A stretch of DNA of 64,000 nucleotides from Flammeovirga sp. OC4 (GCF_000812565.1 NZ_JTAM01000031.1:1-64000), one strand, 5' to 3'. Numbered from the stretch's first letter, positions 1 through 10,022 are shown. A program made the numbers and translations. The notes: generated from the sequence alone by a model not told the origin.

Positions 1-24
1 TCAATTATGAGACAGCCTCTTTTT

Positions 25-207
25 TTATGAAAATTTTTTAGAGTAAGGTAAATACACTATTCCGTATATTACTGTAAAAACCATAGCTCGTGTTGTAAAA
101 CCTGATAAAGTAAGTTCGCTTGATTCAACTACTAAGTATTCTAGTAAGAATGATAGTAAAAAAAGCATTAGCAAATTGGACATGAACGTATTGACTTGTT
201 GGATCAT
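25..207 (-). CDS. small putative membrane protein
   Basis: A 60-residue open frame with two hydrophobic stretches (about residues 8-27 and 38-53) and a basic C-terminus (YSKKFS), as expected for a tiny inner-membrane protein. An internal Met at residue 9 is an alternative start. I do not recognise a family. It sits alone at the window edge and its real neighbours cannot be seen. It could be a chance ORF in AT-rich DNA, where hydrophobic frames are common. Confidence 0.3.
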   Translation of the reverse strand: MIQQVNTFMSNLLMLFLLSFLLEYLVVESSELTLSGFTTRAMVFTVIYGIVYLPYSKKFS

Positions 208-279
208 TGAATTAGGGTAAAATTGACGTTAATTAAATATTCATTAATTTATATTTTTTATTGGAAAAAAACAAATAAA

Positions 280-318
280 AAGCCCCTTCTTACTACATTG
301 TGTTACAAGAAGGGGTTT
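280..318. terminator. intrinsic terminator hairpin
   Basis: CCCCTTCTT (about 283-291) pairs with AAGAAGGGG (306-314) around a 14-nt loop and is followed by TTTT. A-runs on the left side would make it work on either strand. The rest of the 208-563 gap is AT-rich with no ORF I can support. Confidence 0.7.
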
Positions 319-507
319 TATTGATAATGTGATTTTGGAACAGTTAATAGTAGATAGATCTCTCAACTTCTATCTATTTTGTGCGACTCATTCACTAAAA
401 TGAAGAATTGTAAATAAAAAAATAGTCGCACGCTTAACTATCTTTAATAATAGAAAATAGACTTTAAATAATGGGTGGTTTAAATTAATTCCAAAATGCT
501 GTTTGTA

Positions 508-540
508 AAGGACCCTTACTTTGATTTAGTAAAGGCCCTT
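508..540 (-). terminator. imperfect terminator of the lipoprotein gene
   Basis: AAGGACCCTTACT pairs with AGTAAAGGCCCTT with two mismatches. It lies about 25 bp past the stop of the minus-strand lipoprotein gene, where the TonB receptor/lipoprotein transcript should end. Confidence 0.45.
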
Positions 541-563
541 ATATATTATCTAACTACAGCCAA

Positions 564-1778
564 TTATTGTCTTGACGCTTTGTATTCGATATCTGTTTCT
601 GAAGATTCAGAGACATTTAAGTTAGTTACTGTGAAATCATCAGCATCACCGTTGTAAGTATTATCAACGTGCTTTAATGTAACATCATGCTCAATAGATA
701 CACCAGTAGGGAAACCTTTCACGATTACGTTTTCCATAGTTACTTTAGAACCTACACGGATTTTGAAACCTTGTGAATCAGAACCGTTTTCCTCAGCAAT
801 CACAGTGATGTTTTTCAAAGTAGGGTGAGAGTAAGGCGTAGCTTCATGGTTTTGTGAGTTGTTGTCTCCTTCAAAACCACGGTCACAACCTTCTGCTACA
901 TGAGCGTAAGCATTTTCTAAAGTACCAGTCCAACCTTCAGTCCAATCAAATTGATCATCTTTGTTATCTGTAGAAACTAAGAAAGAAGCGTTGGCAGTAC
1001 CACCGAACCACTCAAATCCATCGTCGTCACCTTTGTGAGCTTGTAAGTGATGACACTCAGTTTGGTTACCCACACCGTTAAATGTAAAACCGTTGTGTTC
1101 TTTATCTGTAGTGATTTCGTTACCACCAAACTCTAAACGGATATATGATAATGAACCAGAGTCATCGCTAGGGTTATCTCCACCGTACCATAATTCTTCA
1201 CCATCGATACCAGTACCTACTTCAGGATGTGCCTTACCACCTTCTACATTGATTGGAGCAAGTCCATTGATGATGATACCACCCCATGAACCAGGAATCT
1301 GATCTTGAGAAGTAAATACAATCATGTTGTCAGCAGTACCGTTTGCTTCAATTTTGGCACCTTGCTCTACCATTAGGTAAGCAACATCTTCTCCTTCAAG
1401 ATCTACAACTCTTACACCAGGCTCGATCGTTAACGTAGCTCCGTTTCTTACGTGAACACCACCAGAAAGAATCCATGTAGAGTTTTCTTCTAAAGTAAAA
1501 TCTTCACTAATGTCTCTTGGAAGAGTACCGTCAGCATTATCTGCAGTTACATCTTCGACATTTGTACCTGGGAAATCTACAGCTACAGCCCAGTCACCTG
1601 GAGTCCATCCTGTTGCTTCACCATCGATAGCGATTGGTTGCTGCTCTGTTAATTTCGCTGCAAGGATTTCTCCTTCGCTTTGTGAAGGTCCTTCAGTAGT
1701 TTCGTCGTTGCTGTTACATGCAACAAGAACAGAGGCTAACATTGAGATAGCTGCAAATTTTTGTACAAAGTTTTTCAT
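564..1778 (-). CDS. beta-helix surface/periplasmic lipoprotein
   Basis: A 404-residue lipoprotein. The signal peptide ends in a lipobox (LVAC, Cys about residue 21) followed by an acidic linker (NSNDETTEG). The mature part has short repeats typical of right-handed parallel beta-helices: GATLTIEPGVRVV, an 'IVFTSQ...PGSWGGIIINGLAPIN' block (about 150-175), and several Asp/Gly-rich turns (GDDDGFEWFGGTANAS). Bacteroidota proteins of this type are usually encoded beside a TonB-dependent receptor, as here: the receptor gene ends 43 bp upstream on the same strand, so one transcript is likely. It may be a surface ligand-binding partner of the receptor, replacing SusD (inference). The substrate is unknown. 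Confidence 0.75.
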   Translation of the reverse strand: MKNFVQKFAAISMLASVLVACNSNDETTEGPSQSEGEILAAKLTEQQPIAIDGEATGWTPGDWAVAVDFPGTNVEDVTADNADGTLPRDISEDFTLEENSTWILSGGVHVRNGATLTIEPGVRVVDLEGEDVAYLMVEQGAKIEANGTADNMIVFTSQDQIPGSWGGIIINGLAPINVEGGKAHPEVGTGIDGEELWYGGDNPSDDSGSLSYIRLEFGGNEITTDKEHNGFTFNGVGNQTECHHLQAHKGDDDGFEWFGGTANASFLVSTDNKDDQFDWTEGWTGTLENAYAHVAEGCDRGFEGDNNSQNHEATPYSHPTLKNITVIAEENGSDSQGFKIRVGSKVTMENVIVKGFPTGVSIEHDVTLKHVDNTYNGDADDFTVTNLNVSESSETDIEYKASRQ

Positions 1779-1821
1779 TTGATTGAAAGGTTTTAGAAAA
1801 AAGACTTAAAAATTATTTTTA

Positions 1822-4590
1822 TTAAAATGTGTAAGACAATCCTACACCTAGTTCCATTCCTAGCTTATAAGCTGAGACTTGTTTTGTTGTACCACTTTCA
1901 AACTTTTGGTAACGTTCGATAGATGGATTTAATAGGTTTTTAGCAGATACATTGAAACTTAATGCGTCTTTGATTTTGTTTCTGACAATGAGGTCCAATG
2001 TACCGAATGATTTTTCATAAATATCTCCAGCTCCCATTGCTCCTGCAGCAAAAATTCTATCACCAAATGTGGTATAAGTTAAGGTGAAGATGGAGTTAAT
2101 ATTTCCATTGTTCCAGTCTTGTTGATAACCAATGTTGGCATTAACAATATAAGGAGAAGCACCTTGTAAAGCTCTTTGTCTGTTCGTTACAATCGTGTTG
2201 ATATCATCAGCAATTGTCATTTGAGAGTACATAAAAGTACCATTCATACCAATTGTAGTATTTCTTAAAGCCTCAGAGCCGTTGTTGATGATCGAACCTA
2301 ATGATTTTTCGAATTCAATCTCAATACCTGCTACCGTAGCCGTTCCGATATTATCGAAAGAATAAACATTACCTGCAGATGGTCTAGCTACTTTCTCAAT
2401 CGGATTATCTAAGTATTTACCAAATAAACCTACTGAGAATAATTCACCAGAGTTAGGGAAGATTTCATATTTCAAATCGACATTATAGTTCTGAGCGTTT
2501 TTCAAATTAGGATTACCAATAATCGCTTCTCCACCAACAACAGTTTGATATTCGAAAGGAATCAACTCTCTCATTCCAGGTCTTGTGATTGTTTTGCTCG
2601 CTGCAAACCTCATATTCGACCTTTCATCCAGAGCATATTTTAAGTTAAAGGAAGGTAAGAATTCAACAGATTCATAACTATCTTCTCTGTAAGGATCAGC
2701 AATCAGGTCACCTTGCATTTTATATTTTACATACTGTTCTCCAATTTCTGTTCTTACTCCTACATTCATCTTTAATTTGTTGGGCATGATGTCATAGTCA
2801 TAACCAGTATAGAAGGAATGTACATCCATTTTTGCCTGGAAGTAATTATTCGGAATTGTAAAAGGAGAGTAGAAGATGGTTTCATTTTGAATCCATTCAT
2901 TGATTCTTGCATTCGGATCTTCAGAATTGATCCCTCTTACGACTGCACTACTCGATCTCATGTTCGTCTGGAACCACTCAAATTCTCTGTCTTTTGATTT
3001 CATTTGGTAACCAAACCTCAAAGTACTTCTAAAGGCATCATGTTCATTATTAAAAGCACCTAAGCCAATTGAAAAATCCGTTCTTGCTGCATATTCTACC
3101 TCGTTCATTTCACCCCAATAACGGTGGTTATCAAAAGCATTACGAGAGAATAAATTGACTTCTTTTCCATCTACAGATTTATCAGAGAATAATAATTGTC
3201 TTCTATCAGGTTCTTGTGATAGGGTAGCAGTTCTTGAAACTCCCCAAGTGAAATGGAATCGATCGTTCTCCATAAACTTATGATCACCTGAGAATTGATT
3301 TACAAATATGGTATTTTGAAGATAGGTATTTCTTCGTGCGAATAATGTTTCAGTATCTAAGTCGTTGTTGTAACCATAGTTCTCATCAACTGAGTTAAAT
3401 GATTCGTTGACAACAATATTATTGAGTTTGAATTTATGTTTGTTATTAAGCTCGAAAGTGAAGTTCAATAATGCTGAAGTGTTGGTAGAGTAGATCCATT
3501 CTTCACGGTCATAATCTACATAAGGAGTGGCTTGGGCATTGTAAGCCGCAAAACGACCGTCTCTGTATTCGTATTTGTTATTGTGAGCTAACGATCCGAT
3601 AATACCGAAAATACTTTCATCTCCAATATCCCATGATTTACCTCCAGAAGCATTTAAACCAATATTTAATGGTGCTGTTGCTGTTGTTGGAGACCATGAT
3701 GTATTATATGCTCCTGGCTCACCGTTTGGAGTAATAGTCGGGATTCCACCTTCCGGTCGTTGTCTCGCATTGCCATTAAAGCCAAATGATTCGTATTGTC
3801 CGTCTTTGTGCGTTTTAAAATCATTGAAAGTAGCTAATGTATTAAAGGCTCCTGAAATTCCTATTGTAAAGAAAGCATCGTCAGGGTAATCTTTTAAAGT
3901 AATATCAATGTTAGCACCTGCAAAGTCTCCGTACAATTCAGGAGTTGCTGTTTTTGATACTCCAATATTTTTTACCAAGTCCGTAGGAAAGATGGATAAG
4001 GGAATTACTTTTAAATCAGGGTTAGTAGAGGGAACTGGTAAACCATTCATAGTTGCAATATTATAACGATCTCCGAGACCTCTTACATAAAGTCCTTTAC
4101 CTCTTACTTTTGCTACACCTGTCATTTTTGTCATGGCACCTTCCACATCAGAAACACCTTTTACAGACATTTCTTCAGCTCCGATAGATTCAATCATGAC
4201 ATCGGCATTTTTACGCTGTACCATTAAAGCTTCAGCACTTTCAGTATTGGCTTTAGCTACAATTTCTACGGCATCAAGTTCTTGTGCGTCTACTTCTAAA
4301 TTGAATTTTAATTGATGTTTTTGTCCTTCGACCACATTGACTGTTTTGATTACAGTTTTGTAGCCGATGAAAGTAGCTAGGATTTCTTTATGACCAGCTT
4401 CTGCTAAAAAAGAAAACTGTCCATATATATCAGTGGAAGCACCGGTGTTGGTCCCTTTGATAATTACACTTGCTCCTATAATTTCTTCGCCAGTGTCAGC
4501 ATCGAAGACGGTACCTGAGATTGTACCCTTTTGTGCCCAAGATGTCAGTCCAATTGAAGTTAATAAAATTAGGAAAAAAAATTTCTTCAT
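1822..4590 (-). CDS. TonB-dependent outer-membrane receptor
   Basis: A 922-residue protein with a signal peptide (cleavage after SWAQ, about residue 20). A carboxypeptidase-regulatory-like domain follows (about 22-108, 'GTISGTVFDADTGEEIIGAS'), then a plug domain (about 125-235, with VRGLGDRYN and the SIFPTDLVKNIGVSKTATPE stretch), then a long beta-barrel ending in the aromatic GVGLSYTF. It would import a large substrate across the outer membrane using TonB/ExbBD energy. There is no SusD gene beside it, so it is not a standard SusC/SusD pair. The partner is the beta-helix lipoprotein 43 bp downstream. The substrate cannot be told from sequence. Confidence 0.9.
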   Translation of the reverse strand: MKKFFFLILLTSIGLTSWAQKGTISGTVFDADTGEEIIGASVIIKGTNTGASTDIYGQFSFLAEAGHKEILATFIGYKTVIKTVNVVEGQKHQLKFNLEVDAQELDAVEIVAKANTESAEALMVQRKNADVMIESIGAEEMSVKGVSDVEGAMTKMTGVAKVRGKGLYVRGLGDRYNIATMNGLPVPSTNPDLKVIPLSIFPTDLVKNIGVSKTATPELYGDFAGANIDITLKDYPDDAFFTIGISGAFNTLATFNDFKTHKDGQYESFGFNGNARQRPEGGIPTITPNGEPGAYNTSWSPTTATAPLNIGLNASGGKSWDIGDESIFGIIGSLAHNNKYEYRDGRFAAYNAQATPYVDYDREEWIYSTNTSALLNFTFELNNKHKFKLNNIVVNESFNSVDENYGYNNDLDTETLFARRNTYLQNTIFVNQFSGDHKFMENDRFHFTWGVSRTATLSQEPDRRQLLFSDKSVDGKEVNLFSRNAFDNHRYWGEMNEVEYAARTDFSIGLGAFNNEHDAFRSTLRFGYQMKSKDREFEWFQTNMRSSSAVVRGINSEDPNARINEWIQNETIFYSPFTIPNNYFQAKMDVHSFYTGYDYDIMPNKLKMNVGVRTEIGEQYVKYKMQGDLIADPYREDSYESVEFLPSFNLKYALDERSNMRFAASKTITRPGMRELIPFEYQTVVGGEAIIGNPNLKNAQNYNVDLKYEIFPNSGELFSVGLFGKYLDNPIEKVARPSAGNVYSFDNIGTATVAGIEIEFEKSLGSIINNGSEALRNTTIGMNGTFMYSQMTIADDINTIVTNRQRALQGASPYIVNANIGYQQDWNNGNINSIFTLTYTTFGDRIFAAGAMGAGDIYEKSFGTLDLIVRNKIKDALSFNVSAKNLLNPSIERYQKFESGTTKQVSAYKLGMELGVGLSYTF

Positions 4591-4616
4591 TTGTTAATCG
4601 GTTTTATTTACGTCGG

Positions 4617-4624
4617 CAAAAGTA
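4617..4624 (-). promoter_or_regulatory. -7 promoter box for the TonB receptor operon
   Basis: TACTTTTG on the minus strand, 27 bp before the receptor start, fits the Bacteroidota -7 consensus TAnnTTTG. A CAAA (minus-strand TTTG) lies 26 bp further upstream, slightly far for the -33 box. Confidence 0.45.
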
Positions 4625-4765
4625 GACGAAATAGATCTCATCGATTTATACAAAAAATGAAGAATTTATGAATTGAAAAAAATGTGTATGATGTTAATGT
4701 TAACCTGTTAAAATGTTGTGATTGTGGTAGTTGTTAATTTATATAATACATGTTAAGTCTAAAAA

Positions 4766-4805
4766 AAGCTAAATCAATATAACAGTGAGTACATTGATTT
4801 AGCTT
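4766..4805 (-). terminator. strong intrinsic terminator
   Basis: A perfect 13-bp stem, AAGCTAAATCAAT with ATTGATTTAGCTT, with a 14-nt loop. On the minus strand it is followed by TTTTTTT, just past the stop of the Ig-like repeat gene. Confidence 0.85.
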
Positions 4806-4816
4806 GTTTTGGAGTA

Positions 4817-7800
4817 TTATTTTACATTTTCGAATACCACTATATCTTTGCTTAATGCTTGACTAATATTACCATTTTCATCTTTGAATCTTACCCAAAC
4901 ATGTTGCCTTCCTCTACCTGCTAAAGTCCATTCGATCTCAGGTTGGTAATTGACCCATTGAGCAGTTGAAAAATCATTTGAGTTGGACAACTGCATTTCT
5001 ACAGTATCATCGGATACTTTTGTTTTTACAGTTACCGTCAGAGATTCTGTACCCGTTGCACGGTCATTGAACTCCATGTGATGGAGAATAGGGTGGCTTG
5101 TATCTAAAATGATAGAAGCAGAAATAGGTTTTGAAACGGTACCTGCTTGATTTTTTACTTTAAAATAAACCTTGGCAACACCGTCTTGGTTATTCAGTTT
5201 CCATTTTTTGGTATGTCTGAAAGGTTCCCAAGTAGAAGGTGACGCGAAGCTATAATCGTTACAAATAATCATCTCAGTGGCATGTTCAGCATTTAGTTGG
5301 AGTGTCACTTCAACTTCTCCTGTTGATGGCTCATTATTATTAATGCTAATTTCCGTCGCCATTGGGATAGTTCTATCTAAAATGATTTCACTTCTGGTTT
5401 CAAAAGATTCATTACCTGCATAATCATAATACTTGGCATATACTGTCTTTTCACCATCACCTTCAGGTAACAACCATTTTATTCGCGAACGGTAATGTGT
5501 CCAATAGGCATTAGAGAAGTCTGCATTATTAGATATAACCATAAAATCAGCAGATTCGCAGATTGGGTTGAGTACAACTTCTCTATTGTTGGCCCTTGTA
5601 TAAAAGTTTCCACCATCAATCACAAGTCTAGGTTTAGATGGAGGATCTCTATCCCAAATAATATCTCTTTTTACAATTCGTGTAACGTTGTCGTGGTTAT
5701 CTTTAAACTGAATGTAAATTCTCTTCTTCCCTTCTTCGCCCACCAAAGGATAGTTGTAACTTTCTTGGTAAGGTAACCATTCTGCTCCTTCCCAATAAGG
5801 GTGATCAGATACTCTCATATAATAGGCTGAATCAACTTTGAACTCCATATCCAACGCAACATCTCTTATAAAGGTAAATTGACTTGGTACAGTAATTTGT
5901 TCAGGTAATTCAGGAACATTGATTTTTACGTTAATATCTTGTGGAGAGGTTGCATCAAAATACAGCTTCTCAACAAGAGGTTCTGATATATTTCCCACAA
6001 AATCCTTAAAGCGGACATATAAAGTTCTATAACCAATAGGACCACCTTTCACGCTCATACCATAGTAAAATGGAAGTTCAGTATAAGGTTTCCAAGAAGC
6101 AGTGTAAAAAGTTGAATCTTCAGTGATTTGCATCGCTACGGCAGTTTCAGCTTTGACTTTTACAACATAATCTTTGGTATAGTAAATACGAGATTCTGTA
6201 GGTAATACTTCAAGGTCAATAGAGGTATTTAATGGAGGAGTCTTATCCCAAATGATATGGTCTTTCACAATCTGACTCTCTGTTCCAGTTTCTGACTTAA
6301 ATTTAGCATAAATAGTTTTTACACCATCTGGATCATGAAGGTAATGCGTTATCTTATTTGTATACTCTTGCCATTCTACACTTTCCAAACTTTCATCAGC
6401 ACCAACTTTCATGTGAGTAGCATTCAAACAGAATAGTCCTATTTCTACTTTTCCATCTCCTCTTGTATTATATTCATTATTATTATCTAAGCTAATTCTA
6501 GGACTAAGAGGTCTTACCTCTTTATAGATAGAGTCTGCATAGATCTCAGAAACATTTCTTGCACGATCTCTAAATTGTACTTTTACTGTTCTATACCCTC
6601 CTTTGTTACCAATGAAAAGGTCAAAAGGAGCAGTAGAAAACTCTCTCCAATACGCATTGTCAAACTCCTCTGCTAACCCTACCTTCATCATAAGTGCTTC
6701 TTGGGCATTGACTCTTACTCTTACTTTATTATCGGTAGTTTTCCCTCTACCATAGATCTTAATACGACCATGTGTTGGAGGGTCCTTGTCATAGTGTATT
6801 TTAGCCATAATTGGCCTTGATTGGTTTTTGGCTCTATCTCTATATTTAATCCATACTTCACGGTCTCCACTTTCACCTTCTTCTAAAGTCCACATTTTTA
6901 CCTTAGAGAAAGGTTCCCAATCACCTGCTGTATGGAAATCTTTATCATTTGAAATACGCATCTCATGACCATGAGTAGCATGTAATTGTAAACTTACATT
7001 TGTAGATTTTGTGTATTCGTCTCCATTATTAATGGCAATTCTTGGATTAATTGGAGGTTTAGTATCGATATAGATCGCAGTATTGATCAGCCCAGACTCA
7101 TTTCCAGCCTTATCTCTAAATCGGATATAGACTCTTTTATACCCCTCAAATACATCATCTTCCATAGTCCAATCTTCCATGTAATCTCTGTACCTTCTCC
7201 ATTTCTGCCCATAGAAGTTAGTACTATTACTGATTTTCATATACTCAGCATCTTTTGCACCCATTTCAAGTGCAACTTGTCTGTTATGGGAGTTGACATA
7301 CTTAACACCTGTTTCCTTGTCTAAAATAGAGTAGTCAGGTACAATATCAATATATTGAGGAATTGGAGGTTTAGTATCTAGTTTAATATGGTCAACGTAA
7401 ACTTTTGTTTCATTACCCGCATTGTCTTTAAATTTCACATGTACCTTTTTGATACCATCACCGGGTGGTAATAACCAAGTATTAAGATGCTTCCTGAAAG
7501 GTCTCCAGTTTTTTTCATTAAAAACACCTGTATTACTTAAATTCATCCAAGTTGCTTCTTCGCACTTGAAGTCAATTTCTACATTTCTATATTTGGTATA
7601 ATTACCTCTTGAAAAGTTCACTCTACCTCTGTAAGGTGGTTTTGTGTCTAAATGAACAAAAGCCACAAAAGTATTGGTGGTAGTTCCATTTTTTAATTGA
7701 AACTTGAAGAAAATTTCTTTGGCTCCATCACCTTCAGAAAGTGTCCAATAATATGTTTTTTGATAGCCAATCCATTTACAATCACTGAAATCAAAGTTTT

Positions 7801-7969
7801 CACTGATTTTCATTTTGTAGGCTTCAGGAATATTAATATTAAGTTGAACTTTTTTCTTATTCGTTAACTCACCCTCTTCAATACTTACACCAACTTGTGC
7901 GATTGAGAAATGTTGCAGGCAAAGAGTGAGTAATAGAAATGAAAAAATATATTTAAGTTGAAATTTCAT
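4817..7969 (-). CDS. secreted protein of about 11 Ig-like repeats
   Basis: A 1050-residue secreted protein with a signal peptide (cleavage after HFSIAQ, about residue 25). The rest is about eleven tandem modules of 85-105 residues. Each has the pattern 'MKIS..-F-..W..Y...W.L..GDG.K.VYVKFKD.AGN.S' and ends with a linker such as LDTKPP, YDKDPP, WDKTPP, WDRDPP or LDRTIP. This resembles bacterial Ig-like/FN3-like beta-sandwich arrays used as surface stalks or adhesins. No typical T9SS C-terminal domain or LPxTG-like anchor is visible; the last module simply ends 'VVFENVK'. It lies 94 bp downstream of the outer-membrane barrel gene on the same strand, so the two products may work together at the cell surface (inference). 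Confidence 0.75.
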   Translation of the reverse strand: MKFQLKYIFSFLLLTLCLQHFSIAQVGVSIEEGELTNKKKVQLNINIPEAYKMKISENFDFSDCKWIGYQKTYYWTLSEGDGAKEIFFKFQLKNGTTTNTFVAFVHLDTKPPYRGRVNFSRGNYTKYRNVEIDFKCEEATWMNLSNTGVFNEKNWRPFRKHLNTWLLPPGDGIKKVHVKFKDNAGNETKVYVDHIKLDTKPPIPQYIDIVPDYSILDKETGVKYVNSHNRQVALEMGAKDAEYMKISNSTNFYGQKWRRYRDYMEDWTMEDDVFEGYKRVYIRFRDKAGNESGLINTAIYIDTKPPINPRIAINNGDEYTKSTNVSLQLHATHGHEMRISNDKDFHTAGDWEPFSKVKMWTLEEGESGDREVWIKYRDRAKNQSRPIMAKIHYDKDPPTHGRIKIYGRGKTTDNKVRVRVNAQEALMMKVGLAEEFDNAYWREFSTAPFDLFIGNKGGYRTVKVQFRDRARNVSEIYADSIYKEVRPLSPRISLDNNNEYNTRGDGKVEIGLFCLNATHMKVGADESLESVEWQEYTNKITHYLHDPDGVKTIYAKFKSETGTESQIVKDHIIWDKTPPLNTSIDLEVLPTESRIYYTKDYVVKVKAETAVAMQITEDSTFYTASWKPYTELPFYYGMSVKGGPIGYRTLYVRFKDFVGNISEPLVEKLYFDATSPQDINVKINVPELPEQITVPSQFTFIRDVALDMEFKVDSAYYMRVSDHPYWEGAEWLPYQESYNYPLVGEEGKKRIYIQFKDNHDNVTRIVKRDIIWDRDPPSKPRLVIDGGNFYTRANNREVVLNPICESADFMVISNNADFSNAYWTHYRSRIKWLLPEGDGEKTVYAKYYDYAGNESFETRSEIILDRTIPMATEISINNNEPSTGEVEVTLQLNAEHATEMIICNDYSFASPSTWEPFRHTKKWKLNNQDGVAKVYFKVKNQAGTVSKPISASIILDTSHPILHHMEFNDRATGTESLTVTVKTKVSDDTVEMQLSNSNDFSTAQWVNYQPEIEWTLAGRGRQHVWVRFKDENGNISQALSKDIVVFENVK

Positions 7970-8063
7970 GACAATCTGGAAAATTTAATATGGCATACTG
8001 CAAATATTGGGCAAGAACTTTTTTTCCTTCCAAATCATCTAAGCAGAATCTAAAAAAACGCTA

Positions 8064-9608
8064 TTAAAGTTTAAATCTTAACGCCGCAGCTGCGATAGAA
8101 ATTGTACTTGAGTTTCCAGAAAGTGAGAAGTAAGAAAGAATATCATGTGTAGATATACCTACTTCATAAAAACCTTTTCTTGCAGAGTAGGTAACACCAA
8201 TTGGAAGTTTGAATGTGTCGTTGTTTCCTCCAATGTTAAATCCAGTGGAGAATGATAATGTTTTGAAAGGCTTAAAATCACCGCCTATGGCATAAAGAGG
8301 TTTTTGTAAGTTACCAGGAGCATCATTTTGAGGTATAATAACGTCTACACCTACATGTACTAAGCGGAAGAATTCATAACTAGCACCAACTCTGATGGTT
8401 GTCGGTAAATCCACTCTTTGGTTGCCCTCTTTTTTTTCCCATTCTACAGCTGAGTTACTACCTGCTAATTGAAAAGTACCTTCATTTTGTATAAAAATAT
8501 TATAGTTGTCCACACCCTGACCATTTACTCTACCTAAAGTAAGGTCACCTACTGAGTAAATTTGACCAGTCCAGTTCATTTCCCCGTAGTTATTGAGTGC
8601 TACACCAATTTTTAAATTTCTTTTGATGACAAAAGTAAGTCCAAAATCAAGTCCGAATCCTTCACCAGCAGGTTTTGGATTGACCAACTTTTCCGAAAGA
8701 GGTCTGCTGTCAAAATCATCTTCGACTAATCCATTAGTTAAAACATCAACAGGGTTTACAAAAGAAGAGGAGAATACCGGACTTTGAAATTCACCGTTTT
8801 GATTTACATCAAAATCCATAATCAATAAACCTTGTAAATAGCGAATGCCGAAACCTCCATAAATGGATAAGTCATAAGTTTCAAGTAATTGTCCACCATA
8901 AGAAAAATTGAATTCACGAATCCAAGTAGATTTCATTTTTGTACCATCCAAGACCGAAGAAAAAGATTGTTCATCGTCAGGATTTTCAAAAAAACCAGCT
9001 TGAACTTGATCTAATTGATCATCTGTCAATGTACCTCCAGTGTGTCTAGGGTTATCGATGATATCACCATTTGCCATTTTTAATTTTGGAAAGTAGCTAC
9101 TTGCAGCTCCCATAAACATCAATTCGGCAGTAAATGGATTTGTTACGGTATATGTACTTACTCTGTCTCTAACGCTAAATGCTATACCTCCATATTTCTT
9201 GGGCATTCTCCAGCTAAAACCAAAGAGCATCACATTGGCATCTACGTTGGTACTATTATTACTGAATTTATTGATAGCTTCTTCTCTTTTGGCGTAATCA
9301 AAACGATCTGTTCTGAAGTTGGTCATTGCACCCAACAATTCATTCGTGTTGATGGCTTCCGAACTAAACGCAACATTTCCTTCTAATAATCCGAAAGTGA
9401 ATTTTGGATCTCTATAGTTTTTTTTGATTCCGATGTTGGCAGGGTTAATACCAATAGCTTGATAGTCAGTTACGAAAGTTGTCCCCACGCCACCACGACC
9501 AGTCACTGAGTAAACACTTCCTTCACTTTGAGCGTAGATTTGATTTGAAAAGAGCAATAATAAACTGAAAGTGAGTGAAAAATATATATTTTCTTTATAT
9601 GATTTCAT
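8064..9608 (-). CDS. outer-membrane beta-barrel protein, DUF5723/PorV-like
   Basis: A 514-residue protein with a signal peptide ending NQIYAQ (about residue 27). The mature start 'GRGGVGTTFVTDYQAIGINPANIG' resembles FadL/PorV-like and DUF5723 barrel proteins of Bacteroidota, where an early conserved AxxxNPAxL/I motif follows the signal. Alternating hydrophobic strands run to the C-terminus, which ends 'AAAALRFKL'. It is the first gene of a likely two-gene unit with the Ig-repeat protein. The exact family assignment is tentative; a barrel location is well supported by the strand pattern and terminal motif. Confidence 0.65.
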   Translation of the reverse strand: MKSYKENIYFSLTFSLLLLFSNQIYAQSEGSVYSVTGRGGVGTTFVTDYQAIGINPANIGIKKNYRDPKFTFGLLEGNVAFSSEAINTNELLGAMTNFRTDRFDYAKREEAINKFSNNSTNVDANVMLFGFSWRMPKKYGGIAFSVRDRVSTYTVTNPFTAELMFMGAASSYFPKLKMANGDIIDNPRHTGGTLTDDQLDQVQAGFFENPDDEQSFSSVLDGTKMKSTWIREFNFSYGGQLLETYDLSIYGGFGIRYLQGLLIMDFDVNQNGEFQSPVFSSSFVNPVDVLTNGLVEDDFDSRPLSEKLVNPKPAGEGFGLDFGLTFVIKRNLKIGVALNNYGEMNWTGQIYSVGDLTLGRVNGQGVDNYNIFIQNEGTFQLAGSNSAVEWEKKEGNQRVDLPTTIRVGASYEFFRLVHVGVDVIIPQNDAPGNLQKPLYAIGGDFKPFKTLSFSTGFNIGGNNDTFKLPIGVTYSARKGFYEVGISTHDILSYFSLSGNSSTISIAAAALRFKL

Positions 9609-9733
9609 AAAAGTCTGAAGATAGTTTTTTGGCCTATTTAATAGTAAAGTACCAAGAACACTGTGAACAGTAGTGTTAAGAAACGTAAATATAATTAATC
9701 GAGCAATATTTTTTAAACAAATGTGAAAAATAT

Positions 9734-9880
9734 GTACTGACTGAAGTTACTTTGCACTAATTCTATCTTTATTTTGTTATTGATAATCACTTTACTACTG
9801 ATAGTGGACTTACTTTTTGGATAGAACTCACAAAAAATAAAAAATAATTGGATAAAATTTATTTTTGGCTTAATACTTAA
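9734..9880 (+). repeat. diverged copy of the dispersed intergenic repeat
   Basis: This part of the 414-bp gap between divergent genes shares both ends with the copy at 55247-55402: ACTAATTCTAT (9756-9766) near the left, and ACTCACAAAAAATAAA followed by TTTTTGGCTTAATACTTAA on the right. The middle is shorter and diverged. It has the same orientation as the 55.3-kb copy. It is non-coding in all frames as far as I can see. Confidence 0.5.
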
Positions 9881-9941
9881 TTCTATATTTCTTAACTTAA
9901 ATTAGTTGATGAGTATGGAGAAATTTTTGGTAATAAAGTTT

Positions 9942-9949
9942 TACTTTTG
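9942..9949 (+). promoter_or_regulatory. -7 promoter box for the S41 peptidase gene
   Basis: TACTTTTG matches TAnnTTTG, 73 bp before the ATG. No well-spaced -33 TTTG is present, so this is only a moderate call. Confidence 0.35.
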
Positions 9950-10022
9950 AAAGATAGAGTAAATTCAAAAAATTACTGCTATTGCTATCTTCCCTTATCT
10001 ATATTAAAAAGAATCATCAAAA

